This document shows, one piece after another, positions 1-8,592 of a stretch of 64,000 bases of DNA. This DNA comes from Prochlorococcus_E sp000760215 (lineage in GTDB: Bacteria; Cyanobacteriota; Cyanobacteriia; PCC-6307; Cyanobiaceae): NCBI RefSeq assembly GCF_047303175.1, contig NZ_CP138945.1; one strand, written 5' to 3'. How positions within the stretch are numbered: the first letter of the stretch is position 1; each line of letters starts with the position of its first letter. The translations under genes were made by a program, and so were the position numbers. The notes under the pieces were generated by a model. That model was not told the DNA's origin. It saw nothing but the letters and a program-made list of their open reading frames with translations, and did not search any database.

Positions 1-2
1 CA

Positions 3-287
3 TTTCGAATTTGGACTATTTGGGTTGGTATTCCATCTATCCTCATAGGAATCTTTATGCCAAGTGTTCTTCTTTACCCATACAAAGGGTGGATGGCTAT
101 TGGACATGGCCTAGGCTTCATTAACAGTCACCTAATTCTTGGGTTAATATTTCTTGTTGTTTTGCAACCCATTGCTTACGTAATGAGAGCTTTAGGATAC
201 GATCCATTGAGAAAAAAAAAGAGCAATGTCTCTTCCTATCGTGAAATCAAAAACCATGTTGATATAGATTTAAGACGCATTTTCTAG
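3..287 (+). CDS. SxtJ-like small membrane protein (5' end outside window)
   Basis: The frame is open to the first base of the window, so the start lies upstream; the ATG at 57 is probably internal. The readable part has two hydrophobic segments (an IWVGIPSILIGIF stretch and ILGLIFLVVLQPIAYVM) followed by a basic tail with the motif GYDPLRKKK. This pattern matches the SxtJ family, named from saxitoxin clusters but widespread beside carbamoyltransferases in surface-sugar loci. The stop is 2 bp before the next ATG, which encodes an SxtK/DUF5989-type peptide; that pairing supports the call. Biochemical function is unknown. I infer that an SxtI-type carbamoyltransferase may lie just upstream, outside the window. 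Confidence 0.7.
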   Translation, partial: FRIWTIWVGIPSILIGIFMPSVLLYPYKGWMAIGHGLGFINSHLILGLIFLVVLQPIAYVMRALGYDPLRKKKSNVSSYREIKNHVDIDLRRIF

Positions 288-289
288 CT

Positions 290-451
290 ATGGAATCTTT
301 TTTAGAATTAGCCAAAGACATATGGGACTTTCTACGAGTTCGTAAGAAATATTGGCTAGCACCCTTAATTATCACAATTGTGTTAATGGGATCCCTAATT
401 ATCTTTACTCAAGGTTCCGTAGTGGCTCCATTTATTTATTCTCTATTTTAG
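290..451 (+). CDS. SxtK/DUF5989-like 53-residue membrane peptide
   Basis: A short ORF that starts 2 bp after the SxtJ-like stop. It encodes 53 residues: an amphipathic N-terminus (ESFLELAKDIWDFLRVRKKYW), one transmembrane helix (LAPLIITIVLMGSLIIF) and a tail ending in VVAPFIYSLF. This layout is characteristic of DUF5989, the family of SxtK, which normally follows SxtJ. The gap to the next ATG is 8 bp, so the three genes look cotranscribed and translationally linked. Role unknown; membrane location is predicted. Confidence 0.75.
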   Translation: MESFLELAKDIWDFLRVRKKYWLAPLIITIVLMGSLIIFTQGSVVAPFIYSLF

Positions 452-459
452 AGCGTAAA

Positions 460-1608
460 ATGAAAACTAAAAACATAATTATTCCATCACTACTTAGTCT
501 ACTTAGTATTGAAGCAATATCTGCCATCTCTCTTAATACAGGTATCATACAAGACCTATATTCAGAGCTAGGTGTAAACAAGCCAATACATATTTCTCAT
601 CAAGGCCTGCATTGGAGAACAGAGAATAGTGAATGGGGGGCATGGCATAAAAACAATTTTGTAGATAGACATGTTAAAAGTTGCTTTGATGTTATATATA
701 ATTCTAATAACATTGGTGCTCGTGATATAGAGAACTATGGGCCAAATTTCTCAAGTGATTCTATAATTGCTTTAGGTGATAGTTTCATAGAAGGTCATGG
801 CCTTAACCACCAAGACACATTCACATCTAAATTACAAAAGTATTCCGGAAAAAAAGTATTTAACCTTGGGACTGGTTATCAAACTGGGCCTCTTCAATAT
901 TATTTGATTTATAAATATAAAAGCTCTAACTTGCCTCATAAAACAATTGTAATGGGCTTTCTACCCTCAAATGACTTTACAGACAATGATTTTGAAAGTA
1001 TTTCCAATAGCGGGCAGGGGAAGCTGAATTTATTCAAAAAGAAGCCTAGATATAGGCCCTATTATGATGTTAATAACAAACTAGATTCATACCCTATTAT
1101 ATACCCAAAGGATGCAAAAAAAAGGTCTAATCTTGCAAGATCAGGTTTCCATAATTTTATAGCCTCGCAATCTATAAGACTCAATACTATTCGTCTATAT
1201 AAGAATCTAAAATTAACCAGTTATGTAAAACGACTAAATAATAAGCCTCGTTATATAGGGCATTCTATTGAGCAGCAAAATGCCGCTATCTTTTATATAA
1301 AAAAAACCTATAAACTTGCGAAAAGTAGAGGTGTAGAAAAATTTATTGTGCTCGGTATACCAGACTATTATGCATTCCAAAATAATTATAGAAATAAAGA
1401 ATCACGCCCTATCGCTAAGTGGGAAAGGGATTTGATTAACTTTTCTAAAAAGAATAAAGATTTTACTTTCATTGACGGCTTCAGAATACTAAAAGAAGAT
1501 AACAAAGAATATATTCATAAGGAATTCTTCTTATCATGCGATGGTCATTGGTCACCTCTTGGCGCTAAATTATCAGCAGAAATAATTTTAGAATCAATAA
1601 AAAACTAA
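460..1608 (+). CDS. SGNH/GDSL-type surface-polysaccharide protein, SxtJ/SxtK-linked
   Basis: The frame is open from 352, but that upstream part only overlaps the SxtK-like gene; the ATG at 460, 8 bp after that gene's stop, is the likely start (382 residues). A hydrophobic N-terminus (IIIPSLLSLLSIEAISAIS) suggests a signal or anchor. Block I, GDSFIEGHG, places the nucleophile-like serine near residue 108; the C-terminal DGHWSPLGA gives Asp361 and His363. Both fit an SGNH hydrolase or AlgX-like acetyltransferase fold. Such proteins commonly follow SxtJ/SxtK in glycan loci. I infer action on an exported glycan; substrate and reaction are unknown. Confidence 0.65.
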   Translation: MKTKNIIIPSLLSLLSIEAISAISLNTGIIQDLYSELGVNKPIHISHQGLHWRTENSEWGAWHKNNFVDRHVKSCFDVIYNSNNIGARDIENYGPNFSSDSIIALGDSFIEGHGLNHQDTFTSKLQKYSGKKVFNLGTGYQTGPLQYYLIYKYKSSNLPHKTIVMGFLPSNDFTDNDFESISNSGQGKLNLFKKKPRYRPYYDVNNKLDSYPIIYPKDAKKRSNLARSGFHNFIASQSIRLNTIRLYKNLKLTSYVKRLNNKPRYIGHSIEQQNAAIFYIKKTYKLAKSRGVEKFIVLGIPDYYAFQNNYRNKESRPIAKWERDLINFSKKNKDFTFIDGFRILKEDNKEYIHKEFFLSCDGHWSPLGAKLSAEIILESIKN

Positions 1609-1836
1609 TTCAAACTTTACATTAGATTTGGTTATCAACAGGGAAATAAGTAGATTAAAATGCATATATAGTACATCCATTTCTAAAAATATTTTCCTGT
1701 TAAAATATAGATATAGCTAGCCTAATTGGATCAAGTATGCATTCATAAATCAAAGAGTTCAAATAATACTTAATCTAAAAGAAAATTAGCTTCTGAGAGC
1801 AAGAATGAATATAATGATGTTTAATATGGATATATT

Positions 1837-3033
1837 ATGAATATCGCGTTGATTCCAGCAAGGGGAGGTTCCAAAGGCATTAAGAGGAAGAATTTGCAAT
1901 GTGTTGGAGGCATTCCTCTGCTTGAAAGGACTATAAAAGCTGCACAATCCTCAAAAAATATTGACAAGGTTTACGTATCATCTGACTGCAATGAAATCCT
2001 AGAAAACGCAACTTTAAATGGGGCCATCGCTATCAAGAGGAGTAAAGATCTTTCCAGGGACGATACCAGTACAGATCCAGTATTAATACATGCACTTGAG
2101 AATATAGAAACAAAAGAGGGCAGAGTTAATTTGTTCTTGCTGCTTCAATGCACATCTCCTTTTACTACTGCAGATGAAATTGATCATGTAGTAAATATTT
2201 TTAAAATCAATCGTAAAGAGCATGATGCAGCATTTGCTGCACATCTGAGTCATTCATTTATATGGAAATACGATGAAAAGAACAAAAAGAGCAGTGGATT
2301 AAATCATGCATCTGATAAACCTAGAAAAAGAAGGCAAGATATTAATAGCAAAATATTTAAAGAACTAGGCTCTGTATATGTTATAGAAAGAGATGCTCTA
2401 ATAAATTCCAAATCAAGATTTGGGACAAATCCTTTGCCTGTCAATGTGGAAACTCTTAATCAATATCTAGAAATAGATGAATATAAAGATTTAGATATTG
2501 CTAATACAATTGCTAAAAACCAATACAAAGAAAATATTGGTAATTTATTAAGTTGCAAAATCAAAAAAATTAAAGCTGTTGTAATGGACTTTGATGGTGT
2601 ATTTACAAATAATATGGTAACTACTGATTGCAATGGGAAAGAAACAGTTTATTGCAGTAAATATGACAGTCTCGGAATAAGCTTAATAAGGAATTTAGGG
2701 ATTGAATTATTTGTCATAACATCTGAGTTACATGAATCAATAACCTACAGGCTAAAGAAGTTAAATATAAACTATGTACAATCAATAGAAGAGAAGTCTA
2801 AATCTCTAAATAATTTTATGCGCATAAAAGGCTACTCCAGGGAAGATATACTTTACATAGGAAATGACAGCAATGATATTTCAGTAAAATCACTAACTTC
2901 TATATTCGTTTGTCCTAATGACAGCCATAAAAATGTGCTAGAAATTGCTGATTTAATAACAAAGAACTCAGGAGGTAGAGGATGCATAAGAGAAGTTTGC
3001 GACTTAATTACTAATCTTAAGGAAAAGCATTGA
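1837..3033 (+). CDS. CMP-nonulosonate (NeuA-type) synthetase fused to a HAD phosphatase
   Basis: Residues 1-225 are a cytidylyltransferase: the N-terminal nucleotide loop PARGGSKGIKRKN and the LLLQCTSPF motif are typical of NeuA/PseF/LegF enzymes, which activate nine-carbon acidic sugars with CTP. Residues from about 246 are a KdsC/KDN-9-P phosphatase-like HAD domain with motif I DFDGVFT (Asp251, Asp253) and motif IV GNDSND. Fusion of the two is known in bacterial and animal CMP-sialate synthetases, where the HAD part may dephosphorylate the sugar-9-phosphate or aid assembly. It sits 96 bp before a NeuB-type synthase, so both probably make and activate one nonulosonate. The specific sugar cannot be read from sequence. 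Confidence 0.85.
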   Translation: MNIALIPARGGSKGIKRKNLQCVGGIPLLERTIKAAQSSKNIDKVYVSSDCNEILENATLNGAIAIKRSKDLSRDDTSTDPVLIHALENIETKEGRVNLFLLLQCTSPFTTADEIDHVVNIFKINRKEHDAAFAAHLSHSFIWKYDEKNKKSSGLNHASDKPRKRRQDINSKIFKELGSVYVIERDALINSKSRFGTNPLPVNVETLNQYLEIDEYKDLDIANTIAKNQYKENIGNLLSCKIKKIKAVVMDFDGVFTNNMVTTDCNGKETVYCSKYDSLGISLIRNLGIELFVITSELHESITYRLKKLNINYVQSIEEKSKSLNNFMRIKGYSREDILYIGNDSNDISVKSLTSIFVCPNDSHKNVLEIADLITKNSGGRGCIREVCDLITNLKEKH

Positions 3034-3129
3034 AAATTATTTAGGAATAGAGCTAAATAATTAGTCTCTATTTAGTTTTTTTGATAAGTCCTAAGCAAAG
3101 GTGATAAAGTTAGGTTTATAATAGATTTA

Positions 3130-4029
3130 ATGAATCTCATAAATCGAATGCGATCTGATCCATTTGTCATAGCAGAGATTGGATGCAATCATAAAGGTTC
3201 TCTTGAAATTGCTAAAAAGTTAGTGCTTGAAGCAAAGGCAGCTGGTGCCACATGCGCAAAATTCCAAAAAAGAAATGTCAAAGAATCCCTTAGGCCTGAA
3301 ATATATACAGGTCCTCACCCTAATCCTCACAATAGCTATGGAGATACTTACGGAAAGCATAGAGAATATCTTGAATTAACAGACGGTGAGCATATAGAGT
3401 TGAAGGAATATTGCGAACAGAATAGTATTCACTACTCTTGTACTCCATTTGATCTTACCTCGGCCAAATTCCTTGTCTCTTTAAATTTAAAGCACATTAA
3501 AGTAGCATCTTTTCATAATAATCATGAGGAATTAATAGACTATTTATGTAAAAACCAAAAAGGCATGATACATATTTCATTGGGAATGATTACAGAGAAA
3601 GAGTTAAACTCACTAGAAGGCTTATTAACAAGAAACAACAAGTTTAAAGACACTGTTCTGTACTTATGTACATCCAACTATCCTTGTTCCTTTGAAGACT
3701 TACACCTGGAACACATCACTTACCTCCTCAATAGATTTAAAGATAAATGTCATGCCATAGGATTCTCTGGACACCACAACGGTATTGCTGTTGACTTATG
3801 TGCTTATACGTTAGGAGCGACCTATTTTGAAAGGCATTTCACTCTTGACAGGACTTGGAAAGGGACTGACCATGCAGCATCATTAGAGCCTGGAGGGCTA
3901 AGAAAGTTAATCCGTGACTTAAAAGCAGCACAAAAATCACTTACGAAAAGGCCTAGTGGTGTATTGGAGTCAGAAAGGCATAACCGTAGCTTTCATAAAC
4001 ATATAAACAGTAATATAGATTTTTTATAG
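3130..4029 (+). CDS. NeuB-type nonulosonate synthase lacking the SAF domain
   Basis: 299 residues resembling the TIM-barrel of N-acetylneuraminate synthase (NeuB/SpsE): IAEIGCNHKGSLEIAKKL near the start, AKFQKR, CTPFD, KVASF, and GFSGHH near the end of the barrel. These enzymes condense phosphoenolpyruvate with a six-carbon amino sugar. The protein ends soon after the KAAQKSL segment, where typical family members of about 340-350 residues continue into a C-terminal antifreeze-like SAF domain. I see no frameshifted SAF remnant downstream, so this looks like a naturally short form. It is paired with the upstream CMP-sugar synthetase. Confidence 0.8.
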   Translation: MNLINRMRSDPFVIAEIGCNHKGSLEIAKKLVLEAKAAGATCAKFQKRNVKESLRPEIYTGPHPNPHNSYGDTYGKHREYLELTDGEHIELKEYCEQNSIHYSCTPFDLTSAKFLVSLNLKHIKVASFHNNHEELIDYLCKNQKGMIHISLGMITEKELNSLEGLLTRNNKFKDTVLYLCTSNYPCSFEDLHLEHITYLLNRFKDKCHAIGFSGHHNGIAVDLCAYTLGATYFERHFTLDRTWKGTDHAASLEPGGLRKLIRDLKAAQKSLTKRPSGVLESERHNRSFHKHINSNIDFL

Positions 4030-4263
4030 CTTGTAATTATTGTTATTAATATAATTCTCTATATTTAGTAAATATAAATGCTTTATATATTGATTATCTT
4101 ATTGAATTGATTAACTATTATAATTGTACAAAATGGAGAAGATATTAAAAAGCAATAAAAAAGATTTTACCTGAGGGCAAAACAAGAGATGCAATCCATA
4201 AACGAATTTTCAATAAGTAAAATAAAATGCTATATTTAAATAATATATGTATCATATTGTTAT

Positions 4264-5679
4264 ATGGGAAGTAATCAGAAGGCTCTTTTTATTTACTTGC
4301 CTCTTTTTAACGAAATCATTAATCTTGACATACAAACAGCAAAGATATTCGGGATAGAGGACATAATAGTATTATCAAGCCCTACTGCAACAGAGATCAA
4401 TCCTTATGGGAAAAGGTACATACATGAAATTGGCTTGTCTAAAATTGAATCGATATGCAAAGAAGAGTCTCTTAACCTGATATACCTAGAAACATCTAAT
4501 ATAAAGACAAATGAGAAATCAATAAATTCATACCATGTTTTTGTAGAAAACTTATTCCTTAGTTTATATCGATCCGACAAGTATAACAACCATCCCAAGG
4601 TTAGAAAACAAATTAATAACATATCCCTGAGTTGTTCCCAACTGGAAAAGTCATTCAATGAACTGATAATAGCTAGAAAATATCATACTGTTTATTTCTT
4701 CAATAACAGATTTCCTACCGCCAAAGCAGTTTCGATTTCTTGTATTTTCAATCATATTAACTTCATTACCTATGATACAGTTGCGAGGGCTCGATTACAC
4801 TACAGCAAAAATAAAGCAGTACTTTCTTCTGAAAGCCTTAAAGAAAGTATAGAAAATGAATTATCTAAAGTGAGTCATAAAGAATTGGCTGATTTTGCAT
4901 CTAAATTCATTGAGTATAAGAGGTCAAAGAAATTCATAGCTTATGAACTATTTAATAAAAGGCAAATACGAAGTAAGCTGCCAGAAGCGCTTTCCAAAAA
5001 TTACATATGCGTCCTAACCAATTCATATGATGAGCAAAAAGTTTGGGCAAAATCAATTGGGATTAATCTTATCGATCCATTAGAAATGATCAGCGATATA
5101 ATTAATTTATCTAAGGCTAATTCAATACAAGTTGTTGTTAGGATTCATCCAAATCAATCGAAGTCATTTGAAGAGAATTACTTGCTTAATAGATATATTA
5201 ATAAAAAAGAAAACGTAATTATATTGTCTGGGGATTCTCTATTTGATACATATGCATTAATGCAGAATAGCATCGCAAATATTACATTCGGCAGTTCAAC
5301 AGGTGTTGAAAGTATTCTATTGGGCAAAAGGTCATATCTAATAGGCAATGCGTTCTATCAAGACACAGTATGCATTCCAAGATTTAATACTGCAGAAGAG
5401 TGTATGAAGAAAGTCCTAATTGATAATAAAACCAGTACTAATATGATATCAAGAGAAAAATACAATGCATCTAAATGGTTTGCTTATCTATCAGGTGAAT
5501 TTGCAGATGACAGGTACAAACTCGTTAATATACTTAAGAACAATCCTTCTACTAGCTTAGGCCATAAGCTCTTAAAACTAATCTGGAGGATAGATAGATT
5601 ATCAAGCTACCCAATTGAATTCAATTTAAGGAGAGCGTATGTATTATTAAGTGCTCAAATAAACAATATCCTAAGGTGA
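4264..5679 (+). CDS. Capsule-type surface polysaccharide protein, possible glycosyltransferase
   Basis: 471 residues without a transmembrane segment. The C-terminal half carries VVVRIHPNQ, then GDSLFDTYALM and TFGSSTGVESILLGK, a pattern like the donor-binding half of GT-B capsule-type transferases (Capsule_synth/CDP-glycerol transferase-like). The N-terminal half is not recognisable to me. Because it follows nonulosonate synthesis and activation genes, I infer transfer of the activated sugar to a surface glycan. The 234 bp upstream hold no gene I can see and are very AT-rich. Confidence 0.5.
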   Translation: MGSNQKALFIYLPLFNEIINLDIQTAKIFGIEDIIVLSSPTATEINPYGKRYIHEIGLSKIESICKEESLNLIYLETSNIKTNEKSINSYHVFVENLFLSLYRSDKYNNHPKVRKQINNISLSCSQLEKSFNELIIARKYHTVYFFNNRFPTAKAVSISCIFNHINFITYDTVARARLHYSKNKAVLSSESLKESIENELSKVSHKELADFASKFIEYKRSKKFIAYELFNKRQIRSKLPEALSKNYICVLTNSYDEQKVWAKSIGINLIDPLEMISDIINLSKANSIQVVVRIHPNQSKSFEENYLLNRYINKKENVIILSGDSLFDTYALMQNSIANITFGSSTGVESILLGKRSYLIGNAFYQDTVCIPRFNTAEECMKKVLIDNKTSTNMISREKYNASKWFAYLSGEFADDRYKLVNILKNNPSTSLGHKLLKLIWRIDRLSSYPIEFNLRRAYVLLSAQINNILR

Positions 5680-5792
5680 TTTTTTAGTTTTAGAAATCTA
5701 TAGATGATTTGCATGAAATTAATGATCATTCCCATATATTAAAATAGTATATAAATCTAACAAGCTTAGCTTTAAGTTGAAAAACAAAAAAA

Positions 5793-5912
5793 TTATTTGT
5801 CATTTTCAGAAGGAGTAATACGAAGTCTTAATCCAATATAAATTGCAAGCCATCCAATAAAAGGCGTATACAGTTGGAAGTTATTTGCATCATTTAATTC
5901 AGGAAACTCCAT
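5793..5912 (-). CDS. 39-residue small hydrophobic protein
   Basis: Starts MEFPELNDANNFQLYTPF, then one hydrophobic helix (IGWLAIYIGLRLRI) and a polar SENDK tail. It reads in the single-helix style of picocyanobacterial thylakoid peptides, but I recognise no family. No clear Shine-Dalgarno sequence precedes the start. Confidence 0.45.
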   Translation of the reverse strand: MEFPELNDANNFQLYTPFIGWLAIYIGLRLRITPSENDK

Positions 5913-5961
5913 TAATCTTTTTATTTAAAAATTTGCTGCAGAAATAATTCTCAAGCTAATC

Positions 5962-6123
5962 TTATCCATTATGAGGGAGATATTGTTCAGTTTCTACTTT
6001 ATGCAAACGTTTTTTAATTGAATTTGCTTTTTTAAAAAGGCCAATAGCTTCTTTCCTTCCTCTTGCTTGATCAGCTAGAAGCATTATCTCTGCGAACTCT
6101 TTTTTAAGCCCTGCTGTAGACAT
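5962..6123 (-). CDS. 53-residue basic hypothetical protein
   Basis: The frame extends to 6162, but the ATG at 6123 is preceded by a good AGGAG ribosome-binding site, so I use it. The product begins MSTAGLKKEFAEIM and is helical and Lys/Arg-rich (ARGRKEAIGLFKKANSIKKRLHK). No family recognised; a soluble helical or nucleic-acid-interacting peptide is possible. Confidence 0.5.
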   Translation of the reverse strand: MSTAGLKKEFAEIMLLADQARGRKEAIGLFKKANSIKKRLHKVETEQYLPHNG

Positions 6124-6502
6124 TAATACTCCTGCCTTGTTTGAATGAGTTGGTATTTGCATCTTATTCCTAATTAAACGTCTATTCCTAAAGCAAGACC
6201 TTTAGATAGATATAAATTATAAACGATATTTTTTTATGCTCAGTGTTTATAGATACAAAATCTAAGAGCCTTTCAGTGAGCTGTAAAGCAACCTCTAAAG
6301 ACAGCTCTTAATGAGAAGAGGGGATTTGACTTTTACTTGAAAAGAGAAAAGGACTTATCATGCAAAGCTTTTAAAGGTGGAGTTCCCTTGAATAATATCA
6401 ACCAATGTTTATTGTTCAACGATTCTTTTAGTCAATCGTAGTTCTTACCTATGGCGAGCATTGAGTCAGTTGATATAACAAACACAAGCTATAAAGTTTT
6501 AG

Positions 6503-6688
6503 ATGTCAATCATCGCTAAATCATTAAGGCCACTGGTGCCTCAAAGGCATAGCGCAAAGATGGCAGAATTAGCCCCCGATCTATATAAGGAGCTGCTCAA
6601 GTATAAAACTCAAGAGAGTAATTACTTTCGTCAGACAATTGACCTATCTATACATAAGGGGAATAGACATCAGAGCAAAGCTGCTTAA
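6503..6688 (+). CDS. 61-residue basic hypothetical protein
   Basis: Soluble peptide with a helical middle (AKMAELAPDLYKELLKYKTQ) and a basic tail (HKGNRHQSKAA). Its stop codon overlaps the stop of the convergent small gene ending at 6685 by 4 bp. No recognisable family. Confidence 0.4.
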   Translation: MSIIAKSLRPLVPQRHSAKMAELAPDLYKELLKYKTQESNYFRQTIDLSIHKGNRHQSKAA

Positions 6689-6846
6689 GGGCCTTTAAGA
6701 GCCTTATTGCCTAGTTGAAGCTCTAATTCAATTTTTCTATTAACTAATTTTCTTTCGTTTTGGATTATCCTTGCTCCTAGCCAAGCAACTCCCACACCTA
6801 TTGCTGTTGGGATTCCGATCCTTACAATTTTAGTGATGTTATTCAT
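6685..6846 (-). CDS. 53-residue single-helix membrane protein
   Basis: Short ORF with an N-terminal hydrophobic helix (GIPTAIGVGVAWLGARII) followed by a charged, probably coiled C-terminus (RKLVNRKIELELQ). Convergent with the gene ending at 6688, with stops overlapping. Function unknown. Confidence 0.5.
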   Translation of the reverse strand: MNNITKIVRIGIPTAIGVGVAWLGARIIQNERKLVNRKIELELQLGNKALKGP

Positions 6847-6873
6847 AGATAGTTATACAGACTTAACTGTTTC

Positions 6874-6990
6874 TCACTGGCCCCATAGAACGGTACTGCC
6901 TGAACCCATTTGAATTAATAAAAAGAAAAATATTTTTGAAAGCAACCAACCTATTCCTAGGCAAAGCACAACTGTTTTAAGTAAGTCCAT
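6874..6990 (-). CDS. 38-residue membrane peptide
   Basis: MDLLKTVVLCLGIGWLL opens a nearly continuous hydrophobic helix through FFFLLIQM, ending in a short polar tail (STVLWGQ). It lies 27 bp upstream of the 6685..6846 gene on the same strand, so the two may share a transcript. No family recognised. Confidence 0.45.
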   Translation of the reverse strand: MDLLKTVVLCLGIGWLLSKIFFFLLIQMGSGSTVLWGQ

Positions 6991-7131
6991 TTAGCTATCA
7001 ATCCTTCTTTAATTATGTAAGGTTTGAACTTTTTCGCAGTCGATGTTTTTTTAGCTTTACAAAAACATGGTTTATCTCAAGGCCTTTCGATGAATAAAAT
7101 GTCTTAGTTAAACGATCGTTTTTTATTTCAA

Positions 7132-7311
7132 TTAATTTTTTGGGTAGAAACTCCACAAAATCATTGCAATGGAAATAGCTATTGCAGTTAAGCCAGCCCA
7201 TCCCCAAAATTTGTTTTCAGTAAACAAGTTAGTCAACATTGATTTCTCTTGATAACTCGCATCCATTTGGTTTTGATAAGCATCAACTAATGAGAAAAGT
7301 AAACGATTCAT
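7132..7311 (-). CDS. 59-residue small membrane protein
   Basis: Begins MNRLLFSLVDAYQNQMDAS, with a soluble N-terminal 30 residues and one transmembrane helix (FWGWAGLTAIAISIAMILW) ending FYPKN. A longer overlapping frame at 7013..7207 on the same strand has no comparable structure and is treated as a shadow. Function unknown; thylakoid or plasma-membrane location inferred only from the helix. Confidence 0.55.
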   Translation of the reverse strand: MNRLLFSLVDAYQNQMDASYQEKSMLTNLFTENKFWGWAGLTAIAISIAMILWSFYPKN

Positions 7312-7563
7312 TTTTCAATTTAATAAAAGCAAATCCCAATTTATAAGAGATTTCTAGTTATTTTATTTGATTGATGCGCATGTTTTGCAATATCGGATCA
7401 TGCGTCATTGAAAAGTAGATAACTAATTTGTTCATGGAGAAATTTAATCCTAGGAGTTTTTGTATCCTCATATTCCTTAAAAAGCAACGAGAGTTAGTAA
7501 GAAATGCGGATTGCTAATTATACAAAAAGCCCTACTTTGATAACAAACTTTAGAGAGCCTAGT

Positions 7564-7716
7564 ATGAATACTATACCTAACAAAGAGAGTCATGAAGAGG
7601 GTCGGGATCCTATAGATGCTTACCTAGAATGCACAACATATTGCTCCCTTGGGGACAAAGAGAATGATTGCAGAACAATATGTATGGAAAGGCATCTCAA
7701 GGCAAGTTACTTTTAG
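7564..7716 (+). CDS. Small twin-CxxxC protein (paralogue of the gene at 47375)
   Basis: The frame is open from 7504, but the ATG at 7564 gives a 50-residue product that aligns better with its paralogue. The key feature is C-x3-C-S-L-x-D-x4-C-x3-C (CTTYCSLGDKENDCRTIC). The protein encoded at 47375..47536 has the same spacing (CITACSLNDEDIECLTEC). Two helices carrying CxxxC pairs could form a disulfide-linked hairpin or bind a metal; this is inference. No known family comes to mind. Confidence 0.55.
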   Translation: MNTIPNKESHEEGRDPIDAYLECTTYCSLGDKENDCRTICMERHLKASYF

Positions 7717-7990
7717 GAATAAGGAATATCCCAATTAATCAAAAGAGACTCTGGGGAAGCAGCTAAAAGAAGTGCCTTAAGACTTAGGAGAGAGGTATAA
7801 GAGTCCAGGACAGGGGTTGCTATAACCAAATAGCATCCATAGCAGCTAAGTGTCTTGTACAAAATTAATAAGAGCGATCGCACTGCGCGCTCAGATCGCC
7901 CGACAGTATGCCAATAAGGAAATCGAACATCAACCCTTCACACTAGTTAACAATGTTCGTTATATTTCGTTACATCCATTAATTCCTCCC

Positions 7991-8110
7991 ATGGATCAAG
8001 CAAACACCTCAGTCTTAGACATTGCTTTTGGAAGACCCGCAATGATTGGATTCATGCTTCTTCTAGGTACATACCTAGTGACTGGTCAAATCATCCCTGG
8101 CACTTTCTAA
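7991..8110 (+). CDS. High-light-inducible protein (Hli)
   Basis: The frame is open from 7850, but the Hli-like part starts at the ATG at 7991 (39 residues). Single-helix chlorophyll-binding type: FGRPAMIGFMLLLGTYLVTGQIIPG, with the Asn of the usual NGR motif replaced by Phe. The TAA overlaps the next hli ATG (TAATG), indicating translational coupling. Hli proteins protect the photosystems under light and nutrient stress. A broken copy of this gene and its leader lies at 39502..39662. Confidence 0.8.
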   Translation: MDQANTSVLDIAFGRPAMIGFMLLLGTYLVTGQIIPGTF

Positions 8111-8253
8111 TGCAAAATTCAAAGCCTTCGATCTCACTTGAAACCAGCAAAATTTTAGCTGAAAAGGTCAACGGGCGTGCTGCACTAATTGGCGTAATTG
8201 CCCTTTTAGGTGCTTACACCACTACAGGTCAAATTATTCCTGGATATCTCTAA
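8110..8253 (+). CDS. High-light-inducible protein (Hli)
   Basis: 47 residues. The conserved chlorophyll-binding segment reads EKVNGRAALIGVIALLGAY, followed by TTTGQIIPGYL. The start overlaps the preceding hli stop (TAATG at 8108-8112). It is a single transmembrane helix thylakoid protein. The unusual part is Ala-Leu in place of the typical Ala-Met in the NGRxAM motif. Confidence 0.85.
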   Translation: MQNSKPSISLETSKILAEKVNGRAALIGVIALLGAYTTTGQIIPGYL

Positions 8254-8291
8254 GCAATTACTTCTCATTTTTCAATCACTTTTATTTTCTC

Positions 8292-8399
8292 ATGACTCCT
8301 GAAGCAGAAAAATTTAATGGCTGGGCAGCAATGCTTGGCTTCGTTGCCGCATTTGGTGCTTACGCCACAACAGGTCAAATCATTCCTGGCATTTTTTAA
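8292..8399 (+). CDS. High-light-inducible protein (Hli), short form
   Basis: 35 residues: MTPEAEKFNGWAAMLGFVA, then AFGAYATTGQIIPGIF. NGW replaces NGR, as is common in the short Hli form. It is almost identical to the Hli at 36233..36340 (MTPEAEKFNGWAAMIGFVA), showing recent or constrained duplication. Third gene of the cluster. Confidence 0.85.
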   Translation: MTPEAEKFNGWAAMLGFVAAFGAYATTGQIIPGIF

Positions 8400-8402
8400 G
8401 CC

Positions 8403-8578
8403 ATGGAATGTAATCCTTTTAAGCCTTTACAGCAATTTGTTCAGGCTGCTTACAAAAAATCTCAAATACATAGTCGTTTGAGAACCTTCAAATGGGCATA
8501 AACAAGTTCTTTATTAGCTTAATTGCCCTTTTAGGTGCTTACACCACTACAAGTCAAATTAACCCTGGGATTTTTTAA
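8403..8578 (+). pseudogene. Decayed hli copy
   Basis: The 3' part (frame from ATG 8492) reads ISLIALLGAYTTTSQINPGIF, clearly an Hli C-terminus, but the upstream NGRxAM chlorophyll-binding motif is gone. The preceding frame from ATG 8403 (MECNPFKPLQQF) ends in a stop at the junction, as expected after a frameshift. I read this as a broken hli between intact neighbours; a 28-residue product from 8492 cannot be excluded. Confidence 0.6.
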
Positions 8579-8592
8579 ACATCACTTTTCCA

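Noticed and set aside
6245..6440. Open 53-codon frame (ALNEKRGFDFYLKREKDLSC region)
   Set aside because: Composition looks coding but there is no ATG or GTG start and no ribosome-binding site; a TTG start is possible but unsupported.
7013..7207. 64-residue minus-strand frame
   Set aside because: Out of frame with the better 7132..7311 gene, which has a clear transmembrane helix and start.
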